Origin: Gemmatimonadaceae bacterium
GTDB taxonomy: Bacteria; Gemmatimonadota; Gemmatimonadetes; Gemmatimonadales; Gemmatimonadaceae
Direction of reading: 5' to 3'
Length of the DNA: 45,802 nt
NCBI GenBank assembly: GCA_014377535.1
Contig: JACMPK010000054.1
Span: 1 to 45,802, forward strand
In this document: positions 16,178 to 24,061 of the stretch, piece by piece
Layout of the letters: every line of letters starts with the position of its first letter
Numbering within the stretch: position 1 is the stretch's first letter
Notes under the pieces: model-generated
Databases searched by the model: none
Seen by the model: only the letters and a program-made list of their open reading frames with translations
Told to the model about the DNA's origin: nothing
Made by a program: the position numbers and the translations under genes

Positions 16178-16620
16178 GGCGCTTCTCCGGCATGCGGATC
16201 GCCATCACGCTCGTCGCGCATCACGTCGAACCAGCGGTGTGCGGGTGCGGGTGCCGTCGCGGCGATGCGCTGCTCCAGTGCGTCGCGCACCTGCTGCAGT
16301 GTCATGGATGCCAGCGCATCGCGCGCATCAACTTGCGTGTTGCCGCGCGTGAGGTAGTCCGTCTCGAGGTGCCCTTCGACGCCGCTGGCACCGATGCGGC
16401 GCCAGCGCGGAAACAGGATGTAACCGGCCCAGAGCGTGCCGGCGTCATTCACCTGATCCACGCACAGCTCGACCGAATACGAAAAACCATCGCCACCCTC
16501 GAACGCGGCGGGGCGACCGTGCACCAGCGCATATCCGCCGATGGTGTGCTCGTCGCCACGGTCGTGGTTCGGCGGCAGGTGCTGTCCGCTCACGCGCGCA
16601 CACTTGGTGTCATGGGGCAT
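16174..16620 (-). CDS. Hypothetical protein upstream of rsgA
   Basis: The 148-residue cytosolic protein is not recognised. It has no signal or membrane helix. The centre (VHGRPAAFEGGDGFSYSVEL, then LWAGYILFPRW) looks like a mixed alpha/beta fold, and the C terminus is helical (ALASMTLQQVRDALEQRI). ATG at 16620 gives the most natural N terminus; a longer frame up to 16803 would run into Arg-rich, antisense-like sequence. Its stop overlaps the rsgA start (ATGA), so the two are translationally coupled and it may be linked to ribosome assembly. That link is inference from position only. Confidence 0.62.
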   Translation of the reverse strand: MPHDTKCARVSGQHLPPNHDRGDEHTIGGYALVHGRPAAFEGGDGFSYSVELCVDQVNDAGTLWAGYILFPRWRRIGASGVEGHLETDYLTRGNTQVDARDALASMTLQQVRDALEQRIAATAPAPAHRWFDVMRDERDGDPHAGEAP

Positions 16621-16697
16621 GTGACGGCGCGTGCGCCGCGGCACGCCCAACCGGCGCTCACGCGCATCAGCATGTGCCAGCGATGCACACGGACTGG

Positions 16698-17639
16698 TCA
16701 GGCAGTGCGCCGCCCGCCGATCCATTCCTTCACCACGTTGCCCGTCATGAATGCGACATTGGCCGGACGCTCTGCCAGGCGACGCATGAGATACGGGTAC
16801 CACTGCGTGCCGAACGGCACGTAGCAGCGCACGCGGTAGCCGTCGCGCACCAGGCCTTCCTGCAGGTCGCGTCGCACGCCGTAAAGCATCTGAAACTCGA
16901 AGCGGTCGTTCGCGATGCCCTTCTCCTTTGCGAAGCGGCGCGCCTCGGCGATGATCAGCTCGTCGTGCGTGGCGATACCCGGATAGTTGCCGTGCGCCAT
17001 CAACAGGTGCATGGCCTTCACGAAGCTCCCGTCCACGTCAGCCTTCTCGGGAAAGGCAACCGTCGCCGGCTCCTTGTACGCGCCCTTGCAGATGCGCACG
17101 CGTGCACCGAGTTCGTTGGCGCGTTTCACGTCGGCCTCGGTGCGATACAAGTAGCTCTGCAGCACTATGCCGACATTTTCGCGAAAGTCAGGATAGAAAT
17201 GCTTCTCGAAGAGATCGAGCGTCTTCTGCGTATAGGCGCTGGATTCCATGTCGAGGCGCACGAACGTGCCGTACTGCTTCGCGCGCTCGAGGATTTCGCG
17301 CGTGACCTTCACGCAGAGTTCGTCCGAGATATCCATGCCCATCGCCGTCAGCTTCAGCGACACGTTTGCGTTCAGCTTCTGTGTCGCGATCAGGTCCAGC
17401 AGCTGCAGGTACTCCCGCTGCGTGGCGTACGCTTCCTTCTCGTTGGTGGTGCTTTCGCCGAGCAGGTCGAGCGACGCCGTGATACCCTTGGCGTTGAGCC
17501 CGCGGACGGCCTCGATCGCGGTCGTCACCGTCTCGCCGGCGACGAAGCGCGAAGCAAACGACTTCGCCATCCCGTTGTGACGGACGAAATCGAAGATGCC
17601 CTGCTGGTTCGAGAGGAACAGGAGCGCGTTGCGCAGCAT
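16698..17639 (-). CDS. Proline dehydrogenase (monofunctional)
   Basis: PRODH is an FAD enzyme oxidising proline to pyrroline-5-carboxylate, passing electrons to the quinone pool. The 313-residue product covers the PRODH TIM barrel. Key blocks are LDLLGES, VSLKLTAMG, RLDMESS, RICKGAYKEP, GIATHDEL, EFQMLYGVRRDL and the C-terminal substrate-binding RRLAERPANVAF. Length fits monofunctional enzymes of Gram-positive and Deinococcus type rather than PutA. ATG at 17639 starts MLRNALLFLS, the family N terminus. It lies 91 bp downstream of an M14 peptidase and a DPP-IV-like peptidase, a context that suggests proline supplied by peptide breakdown. Confidence 0.95.
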   Translation of the reverse strand: MLRNALLFLSNQQGIFDFVRHNGMAKSFASRFVAGETVTTAIEAVRGLNAKGITASLDLLGESTTNEKEAYATQREYLQLLDLIATQKLNANVSLKLTAMGMDISDELCVKVTREILERAKQYGTFVRLDMESSAYTQKTLDLFEKHFYPDFRENVGIVLQSYLYRTEADVKRANELGARVRICKGAYKEPATVAFPEKADVDGSFVKAMHLLMAHGNYPGIATHDELIIAEARRFAKEKGIANDRFEFQMLYGVRRDLQEGLVRDGYRVRCYVPFGTQWYPYLMRRLAERPANVAFMTGNVVKEWIGGRRTA

Positions 17640-17730
17640 CAGAACGCTGGGAGACGGGTGGGCGCGTCTCCACGGCCTGCGGTGACGCCAATGGTGAAAC
17701 ATAGCCGCATGCCCACCGCAAACGACCGCG

Positions 17731-19455
17731 TCAACGTTCGGGCAATCGCGTGACGATGCGCATCACCGGGTGGAACCTGCCCATGAGCAGGCGATCGTCG
17801 AAGAAATTCCAGGTGGTCGCGCCGTCATTCGACTGCGGTTCGAGCAGCTGTGCCGCGACGAGCAGCTGCGGCTGTGCGGCAGGCACCCAGCGGAAGTCGG
17901 GTGATGGCAGCATGCGAAGGCTCAACCAACGGCCGCGCACGGCGACCTCGGTATGTCCCTGGAATGGGCGACCGGTCCGCACGACGGAGTCCAGCTGGAA
18001 ACGTTCCACGTCGATGGTGCGGGCGCGGCCGATCCCGGACCGCACCACGACGCCATGCCGCGCCAGCAGCGATAGCAAAACAGTGTCGCGACCTTCGACC
18101 AGCCAGCCCCCTGCCGGCACCGTGGCCTTGCGCGTGGCCTCGAATCGGTCGTACACGAGCATGCGCTGCGAGCTCACGCGCCCTGTGCGACGGATGCCGC
18201 GCGGCACGCCCGGCTCGGCGGCCAGGCTGTCGCGATCGGCCTCGAGTTCCTCCACCAGCAGCGAATCGTGGAACGGCCTGGTGGTCATCTGCGTCTCGAG
18301 GATCAGGCCTCGTGGCGCAACGCCTGAGGCCAGCACGCGGCGCGCCGTCGCGATGCGCACCATGATGCTGCGGTCGGCACCCACGGTGCCCATCAGCTCA
18401 CGAATGAACGCCTGCGTGCTGCTGATGCGCACGGCGAACGGATCGTGCGAGAACGCCTCGCTGAGCACCGAGACGCCGCCGGTGAGCCCGAAGTAGTTGG
18501 AGCCGAAGCGCGGGCGCGAGTCGTACGTGAACCAGCCGTCCTTCACCGGGTCGAGCGAGACTTCGCGCGCGAACGAACTGCTGAAGTTGCCGTACGGATA
18601 GGTGAGCACGCCTTTCGCACGCAGTCGGCGCTGCACACCGGCCAGCAGCGTGTCGCTGGTGAACGTGGCGAGCGGCGCGCCGGGATGCAGTGACGGTGAC
18701 CAGGTGAGGTTGTAGCCGTGATAGCTGCCATTCGTGGTGTGCAGGTCCACGAACACGTCGACACCGCCGTTGACGAGGAATGGCAGCAGGGCGCGTGTTT
18801 CCGGCGCCTCGGACTTGATATAGTCACGATTCAGGTCCAGCCCTGCGCCGTTGGCGCGCTCGCCGACGAGCGCGGGTCCGAGCTGTGCACCGCGATTGCG
18901 GCTCTGCGGGCCGAGTGTCTCGTCGCCATCGGCGTTGTACATCGGCACGACGACGAGCGTGACGCTGTCCAGCAGGTTGCGGCGTGCATCGGTGACGACC
19001 GTGCGCAGCAGTGCCAGTACCGCTTCCTTGCCCTCGACTTCACCGGCGTGAATGTTCGCCTGCAGCAGCACGACCGGCTTGCGACGAGGCGCCGCCATCA
19101 CGGCGTCGCAGGTGTCGGTGCCGCTGCCGGTGCGCGCGCAGGCCGTGACGATCATCAGCGGCCGGCCCTTCGTCGACGTGCCCGCGCGCGTGATGCGCAT
19201 GATGCGATTCGGCGCGGCATTCGACAGCACCGTGTCCAGGAAGGCCTTTACTTCATCGTACGGCGTGGTTTCGCAGTAGCCGCTGCGTTCCGCGCGGGTC
19301 GCCGGTGACGGCATCGGCGACGGTGGTACCGGTACGCATCGCCACGACCTGCTCCGCACCGCCTCGCCAGCGATGCGCGCGCGCTCGGCGGCATCGTCGA
19401 TATCCACCGGGCGCCGCGTGCTGCAGGCGGCGATCAGCACTGCCGCAAGCGCCAC
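17731..19455 (-). CDS. M14-family zinc carboxypeptidase lipoprotein
   Basis: This secreted metallocarboxypeptidase of 574 residues has a short N terminus with a lipobox (LIAAC near residue 11). The catalytic domain shows the zinc motif HAGE in NIHAGEVEGKEAV, the third ligand His in VDLHTTNGSYHG, LDLNRDY (substrate-binding Asn-Arg) and a candidate catalytic Glu in SVLSEAFS. The last 200 residues form an extra domain of unknown role. GTG at 19455 is used here, but the lipoprotein signal would be more normal from a CTG at 19470 (residues TARSVALAAVLIAAC), which overlaps the stop of the upstream S9B gene (CTGA). It probably trims peptides outside the inner membrane. Confidence 0.88.
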   Translation of the reverse strand: MALAAVLIAACSTRRPVDIDDAAERARIAGEAVRSRSWRCVPVPPSPMPSPATRAERSGYCETTPYDEVKAFLDTVLSNAAPNRIMRITRAGTSTKGRPLMIVTACARTGSGTDTCDAVMAAPRRKPVVLLQANIHAGEVEGKEAVLALLRTVVTDARRNLLDSVTLVVVPMYNADGDETLGPQSRNRGAQLGPALVGERANGAGLDLNRDYIKSEAPETRALLPFLVNGGVDVFVDLHTTNGSYHGYNLTWSPSLHPGAPLATFTSDTLLAGVQRRLRAKGVLTYPYGNFSSSFAREVSLDPVKDGWFTYDSRPRFGSNYFGLTGGVSVLSEAFSHDPFAVRISSTQAFIRELMGTVGADRSIMVRIATARRVLASGVAPRGLILETQMTTRPFHDSLLVEELEADRDSLAAEPGVPRGIRRTGRVSSQRMLVYDRFEATRKATVPAGGWLVEGRDTVLLSLLARHGVVVRSGIGRARTIDVERFQLDSVVRTGRPFQGHTEVAVRGRWLSLRMLPSPDFRWVPAAQPQLLVAAQLLEPQSNDGATTWNFFDDRLLMGRFHPVMRIVTRLPER

Positions 19456-19466
19456 GGACCGGGCGG

Positions 19467-21764
19467 TCAGAGGTTCTCGCGAATGAAGCGCGTGAGCGAC
19501 TCGTACAGGTGCACGGTCGTGTTGCCGCCGCTGATGGAGTGCGTGCGGTTGGGATAGAACAGCTGCTGCAGCGGCTTGTTGGCGCGGACCATCTTCTCGA
19601 TCAGCTGCACGGAGTTCTGCGGGTGCACGTTGTCGTCACCGGTGCCATGCACGAGCAGGAAGCGCGCCGTGATGCCGCTCACGAAGTTCTGCGGGGCGGT
19701 GGACTGGTAGCCGCTCGCGTTGCCCTGCGGCGTCCACATGAAGCGCTCGGTGTAGATGGTGTCGTAGAGGCGCCAATCGGTGACCGGTGCGACGGCGATG
19801 ATCGCCTTGAACAGGTCACCGCCCTTGCCTGCCACCATCGACGCGAGGTAGCCGCCGAAGCTCCAGCCCCAGAAGCCGATGCGTGATGCGTTGACCCACG
19901 ACTGACGGCCCAGCCAGCGCGCCGCATCCATCTGGTCCTGCGTTTCCTGCAAGCCGAGCGTGCGCTGCGTGCCCTTGCGGAAATCACGGCCACGGAAGGC
20001 CGCACCCCGATTGTCCACCACCACCACCACGTAGCCCTGCTGTGCCAGCGACGCGTGCCAGAGGTAGCGCGAGCCGCCCCACTGGTCCACCACCTGCGGT
20101 GCTGCGGGTCCACCATAGGCATGCATGAGCACCGGATACCTTTTCGTGCTGTCGAACGCCGGCGGCACGATGCGATAGGCATCGAGCTGCGTGCCATCGG
20201 GCATGGGCACCGTGAACAGTTGCGCGGGCGCGATGCCCTGCGCCGCCAGCTTCGCCGTGAGCGCGGCGTTGTCCGTGAGCTGCTTCACCACGGTCATGCG
20301 CGGCAGCGCGTACAGCGCGACCGTCGGCGGCACGCCCAGGCGCGAGTACGCGTCAAACATGAAAGCGGCGGTGGGGCTGATCAGCATCGAGTGTGCACCC
20401 GCGCCACGCGTGAGTCGTTCGGCCCGGCGACCGTCCAGCGTGACGCGCATCAACTGCTGCTGCGTGGGGGTCGGCGCAGCCACCTGCACGTACGCGGCAC
20501 CTGCCTTCTCGTCGATCGCCAGCAGGTCCAGCACGTCCATGCCGTCCGCGGTGACGCGCGTGATCAGGCGCCCGTCGCGACGGTAGAGGTAAAATTGCTG
20601 CCAGCCGCTGCGATCACTGCGCAGCAGGAAACGCTGGCGATCAGCGAGCCAGATGACAGGCTCTCCCTCGGGATTCACGTAGGCGGAATCGCGTTCGGTG
20701 ACGATGATGCGGCCGCTGCCGGTCGTGGCGCTGACCAGCATCACGTCGAGCGCATTCTGGCGACGCGGCATGCGCAGCACCGAGATGGAGTCGGCATCCA
20801 CCCATTCCAGGCGCGTGACGTACTGGCCCGTGTCGGGACCAACGTCCAGCGCGCGCAGGTTGCGACCATCGGCGCCGATCACGTGGACCGTGACACGTGA
20901 GTTGGCCTCGCCGGCCTTGGGATATCGCAGCGTGGAGACGCGAGGATAGATCCCCAGTTCATCGACGATCGGGTACGCCGGCACTGCACCCTGGTCGAAA
21001 CGCCAGAAGGCGATGCGCCTGCTGTCCGGACTCCAGCGGAAGGCGTCGCGAAGACCCAGCTCCTCCTCGTAGACCCAGTCGGTGGTGCCGTTGATGATGT
21101 CGTCGCTGCCATCGGTCGTGAGGCGCGTGTCGGTGCCGGTGCGGAGGTCCTTGACCCACAAGTCGTTCGCACGTCCGTAGGCCACCTTGGCGCCGTCGGG
21201 CGAAAACTTGGCGAACATCTGCAGCGTGGGATCGGCCGCACCACTTGCAAGGCCGGTTGCGAGAAAGCTGGGCCCAGCGGCGGGGCGCGCCGCGGCACCG
21301 GGCGGTGTCGACGCAAGCTTCGTCACGCGCCGCGACGCGAAGTCCACCACGTGATAGAGACCGCGCGTGTTCGTGCGCCACACCCGCACCGACGAGTGGA
21401 AGATCAGCGCCTTCGTCTCGTCGGGCGCCAGCGTGACATCCTCGATGTCGAACGCCTTTCCTGCCTCGTCCTTCAGCACACCGCTGGGCACCAGCACCGA
21501 CTCGGCGCCAGTGGCGGCATCGACGCGTACGAGCGACGCGCCGCCGATGTCGCTCTTCACGAGCAGGTAACTGCGGCCATCCTTCATCCACTGCACGAAG
21601 GGCAGGCCTTCCGCGGCCAGGTCGCGGGTGCGGAAGATTCGCTCGACGCTCAGCGGAGCCGGTGACGTGGTGACCTGTTGTGCGAGCAGCGGCGCGGCGC
21701 GCAGTGCGGACAGCGTGAAGGTGCCGAGCAGGGCGAAGCAGCATGCGGGATACAGCATGGTCAC
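19467..21764 (-). CDS. Dipeptidyl-peptidase IV-type S9B serine peptidase
   Basis: The 765-residue secreted peptidase has a signal peptide ending near PLLAQQ, an N-terminal eight-bladed beta-propeller (DPPIV_N, about residues 90-480) and a C-terminal alpha/beta-hydrolase domain. The catalytic Ser is in GWSFGGYLAS, the Asp in HGTGDDNVHP and the His in NRTHSISG. The propeller EE motif that anchors the substrate amino group is visible in DWVYEEELGLRDAF. Such enzymes release X-Pro dipeptides. GTG 21764 or ATG 21758 are possible starts. It lies 11 bp after the FN3-like lipoprotein and overlaps or nearly touches the M14 gene, so they form one operon. Confidence 0.95.
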   Translation of the reverse strand: MTMLYPACCFALLGTFTLSALRAAPLLAQQVTTSPAPLSVERIFRTRDLAAEGLPFVQWMKDGRSYLLVKSDIGGASLVRVDAATGAESVLVPSGVLKDEAGKAFDIEDVTLAPDETKALIFHSSVRVWRTNTRGLYHVVDFASRRVTKLASTPPGAAARPAAGPSFLATGLASGAADPTLQMFAKFSPDGAKVAYGRANDLWVKDLRTGTDTRLTTDGSDDIINGTTDWVYEEELGLRDAFRWSPDSRRIAFWRFDQGAVPAYPIVDELGIYPRVSTLRYPKAGEANSRVTVHVIGADGRNLRALDVGPDTGQYVTRLEWVDADSISVLRMPRRQNALDVMLVSATTGSGRIIVTERDSAYVNPEGEPVIWLADRQRFLLRSDRSGWQQFYLYRRDGRLITRVTADGMDVLDLLAIDEKAGAAYVQVAAPTPTQQQLMRVTLDGRRAERLTRGAGAHSMLISPTAAFMFDAYSRLGVPPTVALYALPRMTVVKQLTDNAALTAKLAAQGIAPAQLFTVPMPDGTQLDAYRIVPPAFDSTKRYPVLMHAYGGPAAPQVVDQWGGSRYLWHASLAQQGYVVVVVDNRGAAFRGRDFRKGTQRTLGLQETQDQMDAARWLGRQSWVNASRIGFWGWSFGGYLASMVAGKGGDLFKAIIAVAPVTDWRLYDTIYTERFMWTPQGNASGYQSTAPQNFVSGITARFLLVHGTGDDNVHPQNSVQLIEKMVRANKPLQQLFYPNRTHSISGGNTTVHLYESLTRFIRENL

Positions 21765-21775
21765 GGAGGCGGTGG

Positions 21776-22279
21776 TCAGGGCTTCGGGAGCGGTGGCATG
21801 CGGCGGCCCTCGCCTTCGAGCCGGAAGATGGCGACGGGTGAGCGCCAGGCCGTCGAGTCGCGATCACGGTACGCGGTCACGTACCAGCGATAGTTCTGCG
21901 ACAGCGAATACTGGAATCCGTCGGGTAGAACGACCTGCGTGTCCGCCGTGACGGCGGTGAAGATGGGCACCTCGACGGAATCCGAGAGCACGAGTTCATA
22001 CCGCGACACACCCGGTGATGGATGCCACGCGATGCGCCGGTCACCGACTTTCACGTACCCGACAGGCGACGCGAGGGCGACGGTGACGCCGTCCTTGTTC
22101 GGCGCGGGAACCACGGCGTGCTCGCCGGGAGTGCAGCCGGCGAGGCAACTCACCAGCGCAACGGGTGAGAGCACGATCCGAAAGAGGGGCCTTCGGAACA
22201 GCGGCGCTCGGAGCTTCGGCATTCGGAGCGGCGGCATCAGGTGCATCGGCGTTCGGAGCATCGGCATTCTTGACATCAT
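21776..22279 (-). CDS. Lipoprotein with fibronectin-III-like domain
   Basis: The 167-residue frame contains a lipoprotein signal (RIVLSPVALVSCLAGC, lipobox LAGC) and one beta-sandwich domain resembling FN3 (IAWHPSPGVSRYELVLSD, later NYRWYVTAYRD). The first 30 residues are an odd Met/Leu/Pro/Arg pentapeptide series produced by a 15-bp DNA repeat, so the true start may be the ATG at 22222 or nearer the signal. ATG at 22279 overlaps the stop of the upstream pseudoenzyme (ATGA). The FN3-like domain resembles the C terminus of the anti-sigma protein at 24062-24802. It is probably a cell-envelope accessory of the adjacent peptidases. Confidence 0.65.
   Translation of the reverse strand: MMSRMPMLRTPMHLMPPLRMPKLRAPLFRRPLFRIVLSPVALVSCLAGCTPGEHAVVPAPNKDGVTVALASPVGYVKVGDRRIAWHPSPGVSRYELVLSDSVEVPIFTAVTADTQVVLPDGFQYSLSQNYRWYVTAYRDRDSTAWRSPVAIFRLEGEGRRMPPLPKP
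22188..22277. repeat. Period-15 tandem repeat array A
   Basis: Six imperfect 15-bp units, consensus GATGCTCCGAATGCC on the minus strand, have boundaries at 22277, 22262, 22247, 22232, 22217 and 22202. The last five are close to each other and the first is degenerate. The array spans the 3' end of the pseudoenzyme gene and the 5' end of the lipoprotein gene. Another frame would read an Ala/Pro/Asn-rich pentapeptide linker. Confidence 0.75.
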
Positions 22280-23409
22280 CGGCGACCAGGGCGCCTCGAA
22301 CTGGAACGTGACTTCATGAAAGCCGTGGGATCGGCGGTCGGTGCCGGCGTGATCACCGGCACGCGGCCCAGGAGTAGCTGACCGGCGATGGCATCGACCG
22401 GCCGCTCGGTGTTGCTGAGCACCGCGGCGGAACGGTTGCGCGACGGATCCAGCGCGAGATAGGCGGCAAAACCGGGCACATCCTGTGCGTCGAGCCAGTA
22501 GATGTCGCGGCCGTCGAGACGGAGCACGCGCCAGCCAAGCGCAACCGGCAGGGCGGGTTCCGGGCCCAGGCTTCGCGTACGCATCATCAGTGCAAATGTA
22601 CTGGCCAGCGGCCCGCGGCCGGTGTCGGAGGCGGCGGCCAGAAACTGCGACAGCGCCATGACCGATGCGCTCCAGGTACCCGGTGCCGCGCTGCTGCGCG
22701 ACACGCGTCGACCATCGGTGCCATGCCCGAGCGCATCGGACGATGTGCGGGGTTGCGCGGTGAGCAGCGCGATGTCGAACAAGCCGAGCGGCTGCAGCAC
22801 ACGCGCACGGATCGCGGCGGCCAGCGGCAGCTTCGTCTGCCGCGCGAGCGCGAGACCCAGCACGTCGAGTCCGAGCTGCGAGAAGGCGTACCGGCTGCCA
22901 ATGTCGGAGCGCAGCGTCATACCGCGCAGTGCGCGGCTAACGCGCTCTGGTGCGGAGCCGGTGCCGTCAGTCCGCAGGTCGGGCAGGCCGGAACGGTGGA
23001 AAGCCAGGTCGCCGAGGGTGATTGCGCGCCCATTCTTCATAGGCAGCGTGACGGTTCCAGGCATGAAACGCTGCGCTTCGTCATCGAGCGAGAGTTCGCC
23101 GCGTGCAACCAGATTGGCGAGCAGTGCGGCCGTGAACACCGACGCTGCCTCGCCAAGTTCGAATCGGGTATCGGCGGTGAGCGTTGCACCGGCGACCGTC
23201 GCGACGCCCGCCGCCGCGATCAGGATGCTGTCGCGCTCGCGCCAGCCGGCCGCGATCCCACGAAAGGTGCCGTCGTTGATGCGAGGGATGAACGCGGCGC
23301 GGACGATAGCCGGGTCGAGCAGTGGAACGGATTCCTGCGCGCGAGCCCGCGTCGGGAGCAGGCTCGCCAGTGCGGTGGCTCCGGTCACCAGCAGACGGCA
23401 GCGTGACAT
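22276..23409 (-). CDS. Beta-lactamase-fold (class C/serine hydrolase-like) pseudoenzyme
   Basis: The 377-residue secreted protein has a signal peptide (MSRCRLLVTGATALASLLPT, then RARAQ) and the class C beta-lactamase/DD-peptidase fold, shown by FTAALLANLVARGELSLDD, HRSGLPDL and SRYAFSQLGLDVLGLAL. The catalytic residues are missing. The SxxK motif position reads EAAS (residues 87-90), and the YxN position reads FSQ (176-178). It is probably a non-catalytic binding protein. ATG at 23409 directly starts the signal; ATG 23421 is an alternative and the longer frame to 23835 is unlikely. It heads the peptidase operon, with operator-like repeats about 160-230 bp upstream. Confidence 0.75.
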   Translation of the reverse strand: MSRCRLLVTGATALASLLPTRARAQESVPLLDPAIVRAAFIPRINDGTFRGIAAGWRERDSILIAAAGVATVAGATLTADTRFELGEAASVFTAALLANLVARGELSLDDEAQRFMPGTVTLPMKNGRAITLGDLAFHRSGLPDLRTDGTGSAPERVSRALRGMTLRSDIGSRYAFSQLGLDVLGLALARQTKLPLAAAIRARVLQPLGLFDIALLTAQPRTSSDALGHGTDGRRVSRSSAAPGTWSASVMALSQFLAAASDTGRGPLASTFALMMRTRSLGPEPALPVALGWRVLRLDGRDIYWLDAQDVPGFAAYLALDPSRNRSAAVLSNTERPVDAIAGQLLLGRVPVITPAPTADPTAFMKSRSSSRRPGRR

Positions 23410-23570
23410 CCAACCGATCATTCCTCGGGGTCCGGCCAGGGTGATGCAGCAAGTTCGCAGGTCGTCCATCCCGAAGAGGGATGAAAGCTCGCGCTGGCTG
23501 CGCGGCTGCAGTGAGCGCCTGCTGCGACGCGTGCAGAAACGAAACACGCTGGTGCGCAACGTACACATCA

Positions 23571-23636
23571 TGATACATCGGTATGGCGTGTGGAAATACA
23601 TCGGTGCTACATCGATGATACAGCGGCGATGTATCA
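23571..23636. promoter_or_regulatory. Cluster of CGATGTATCA-type operator repeats
   Basis: TGATACATCG at 23571-23580 and CGATGTATCA at 23627-23636 are a perfect 10-bp inverted repeat. Between them lie further copies of the core, ATACATCGG at 23596-23604 and CTACATCGATGATAC at about 23608-23622. The segment is markedly less GC-rich than its surroundings. It lies upstream of the pseudoenzyme/peptidase operon and looks like a multi-site regulator-binding region. No regulator gene adjoins it. Confidence 0.55.
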
Positions 23637-23860
23637 GACCCTGTCCTGGTCGCGTCGCCCATCGACCCTGCGCGCGGCAGAATGGCGTCAGTGGGCTGAC
23701 GCAACTGCGACGCCGCCCGCGCCGCGTTTCGCGCTCGCGGAGCTGGCGCGATACGACGTGCGCCGGCGATTTCGGTTCGCGTGGCGACGCGATCGACGGG
23801 TTGGTGGCCCCGCTGCTGGCGCGCGGCATGCGCACCGTGGTGGCCAGTCACCGTGAACGC

Positions 23861-23995
23861 CCTGCATGCATCGCGGCTGCATTCATCGCCGTTGCATCCA
23901 ACGCCACTGCGTTCAATGCCACTGCCCAAGACGCTTCTGCACACAGCGCCACTGCACACAGCGCCACTGCACACAGCGCCACTGCACATACGACG
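23861..23995. repeat. Period-15 tandem repeat array B
   Basis: Nine 15-bp units run from 23861 to 23995. Units at 23951-23965 and 23966-23980 are identical (ACTGCACACAGCGCC), the unit at 23936 differs by one base, and the upstream ones diverge gradually (GTTGCATCCAACGCC, ACTGCGTTCAATGCC). GCC at the unit end and TGC near the start are almost invariant. The array lies 66 bp beyond the anti-sigma stop in non-coding DNA. Confidence 0.85.
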
Positions 23996-24061
23996 AAACA
24001 CGAATCACGCGATGGCGACACGCGCATTCGCGATCGTGTACCACGCGGTGCTCCGCCTGAG

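Larger units (their letters stand above)
23410..24061. other. 652-bp intergenic region with operators and minisatellite
   Basis: No convincing gene is present between the pseudoenzyme and the anti-sigma gene. Open frames here are Arg/Pro/Cys-rich shadows. The region holds an AT-richer cluster of ATACATCG-type words (23571-23636) that is probably promoter or operator DNA for the minus-strand peptidase operon, and a nine-unit 15-bp array (23861-23995) just past the anti-sigma stop. Confidence 0.6.

Noticed and set aside
16621-16803. Upstream extension of the gene before rsgA
   Set aside because: Arg/His-rich with no secondary-structure pattern; ATG 16620 is the natural start.
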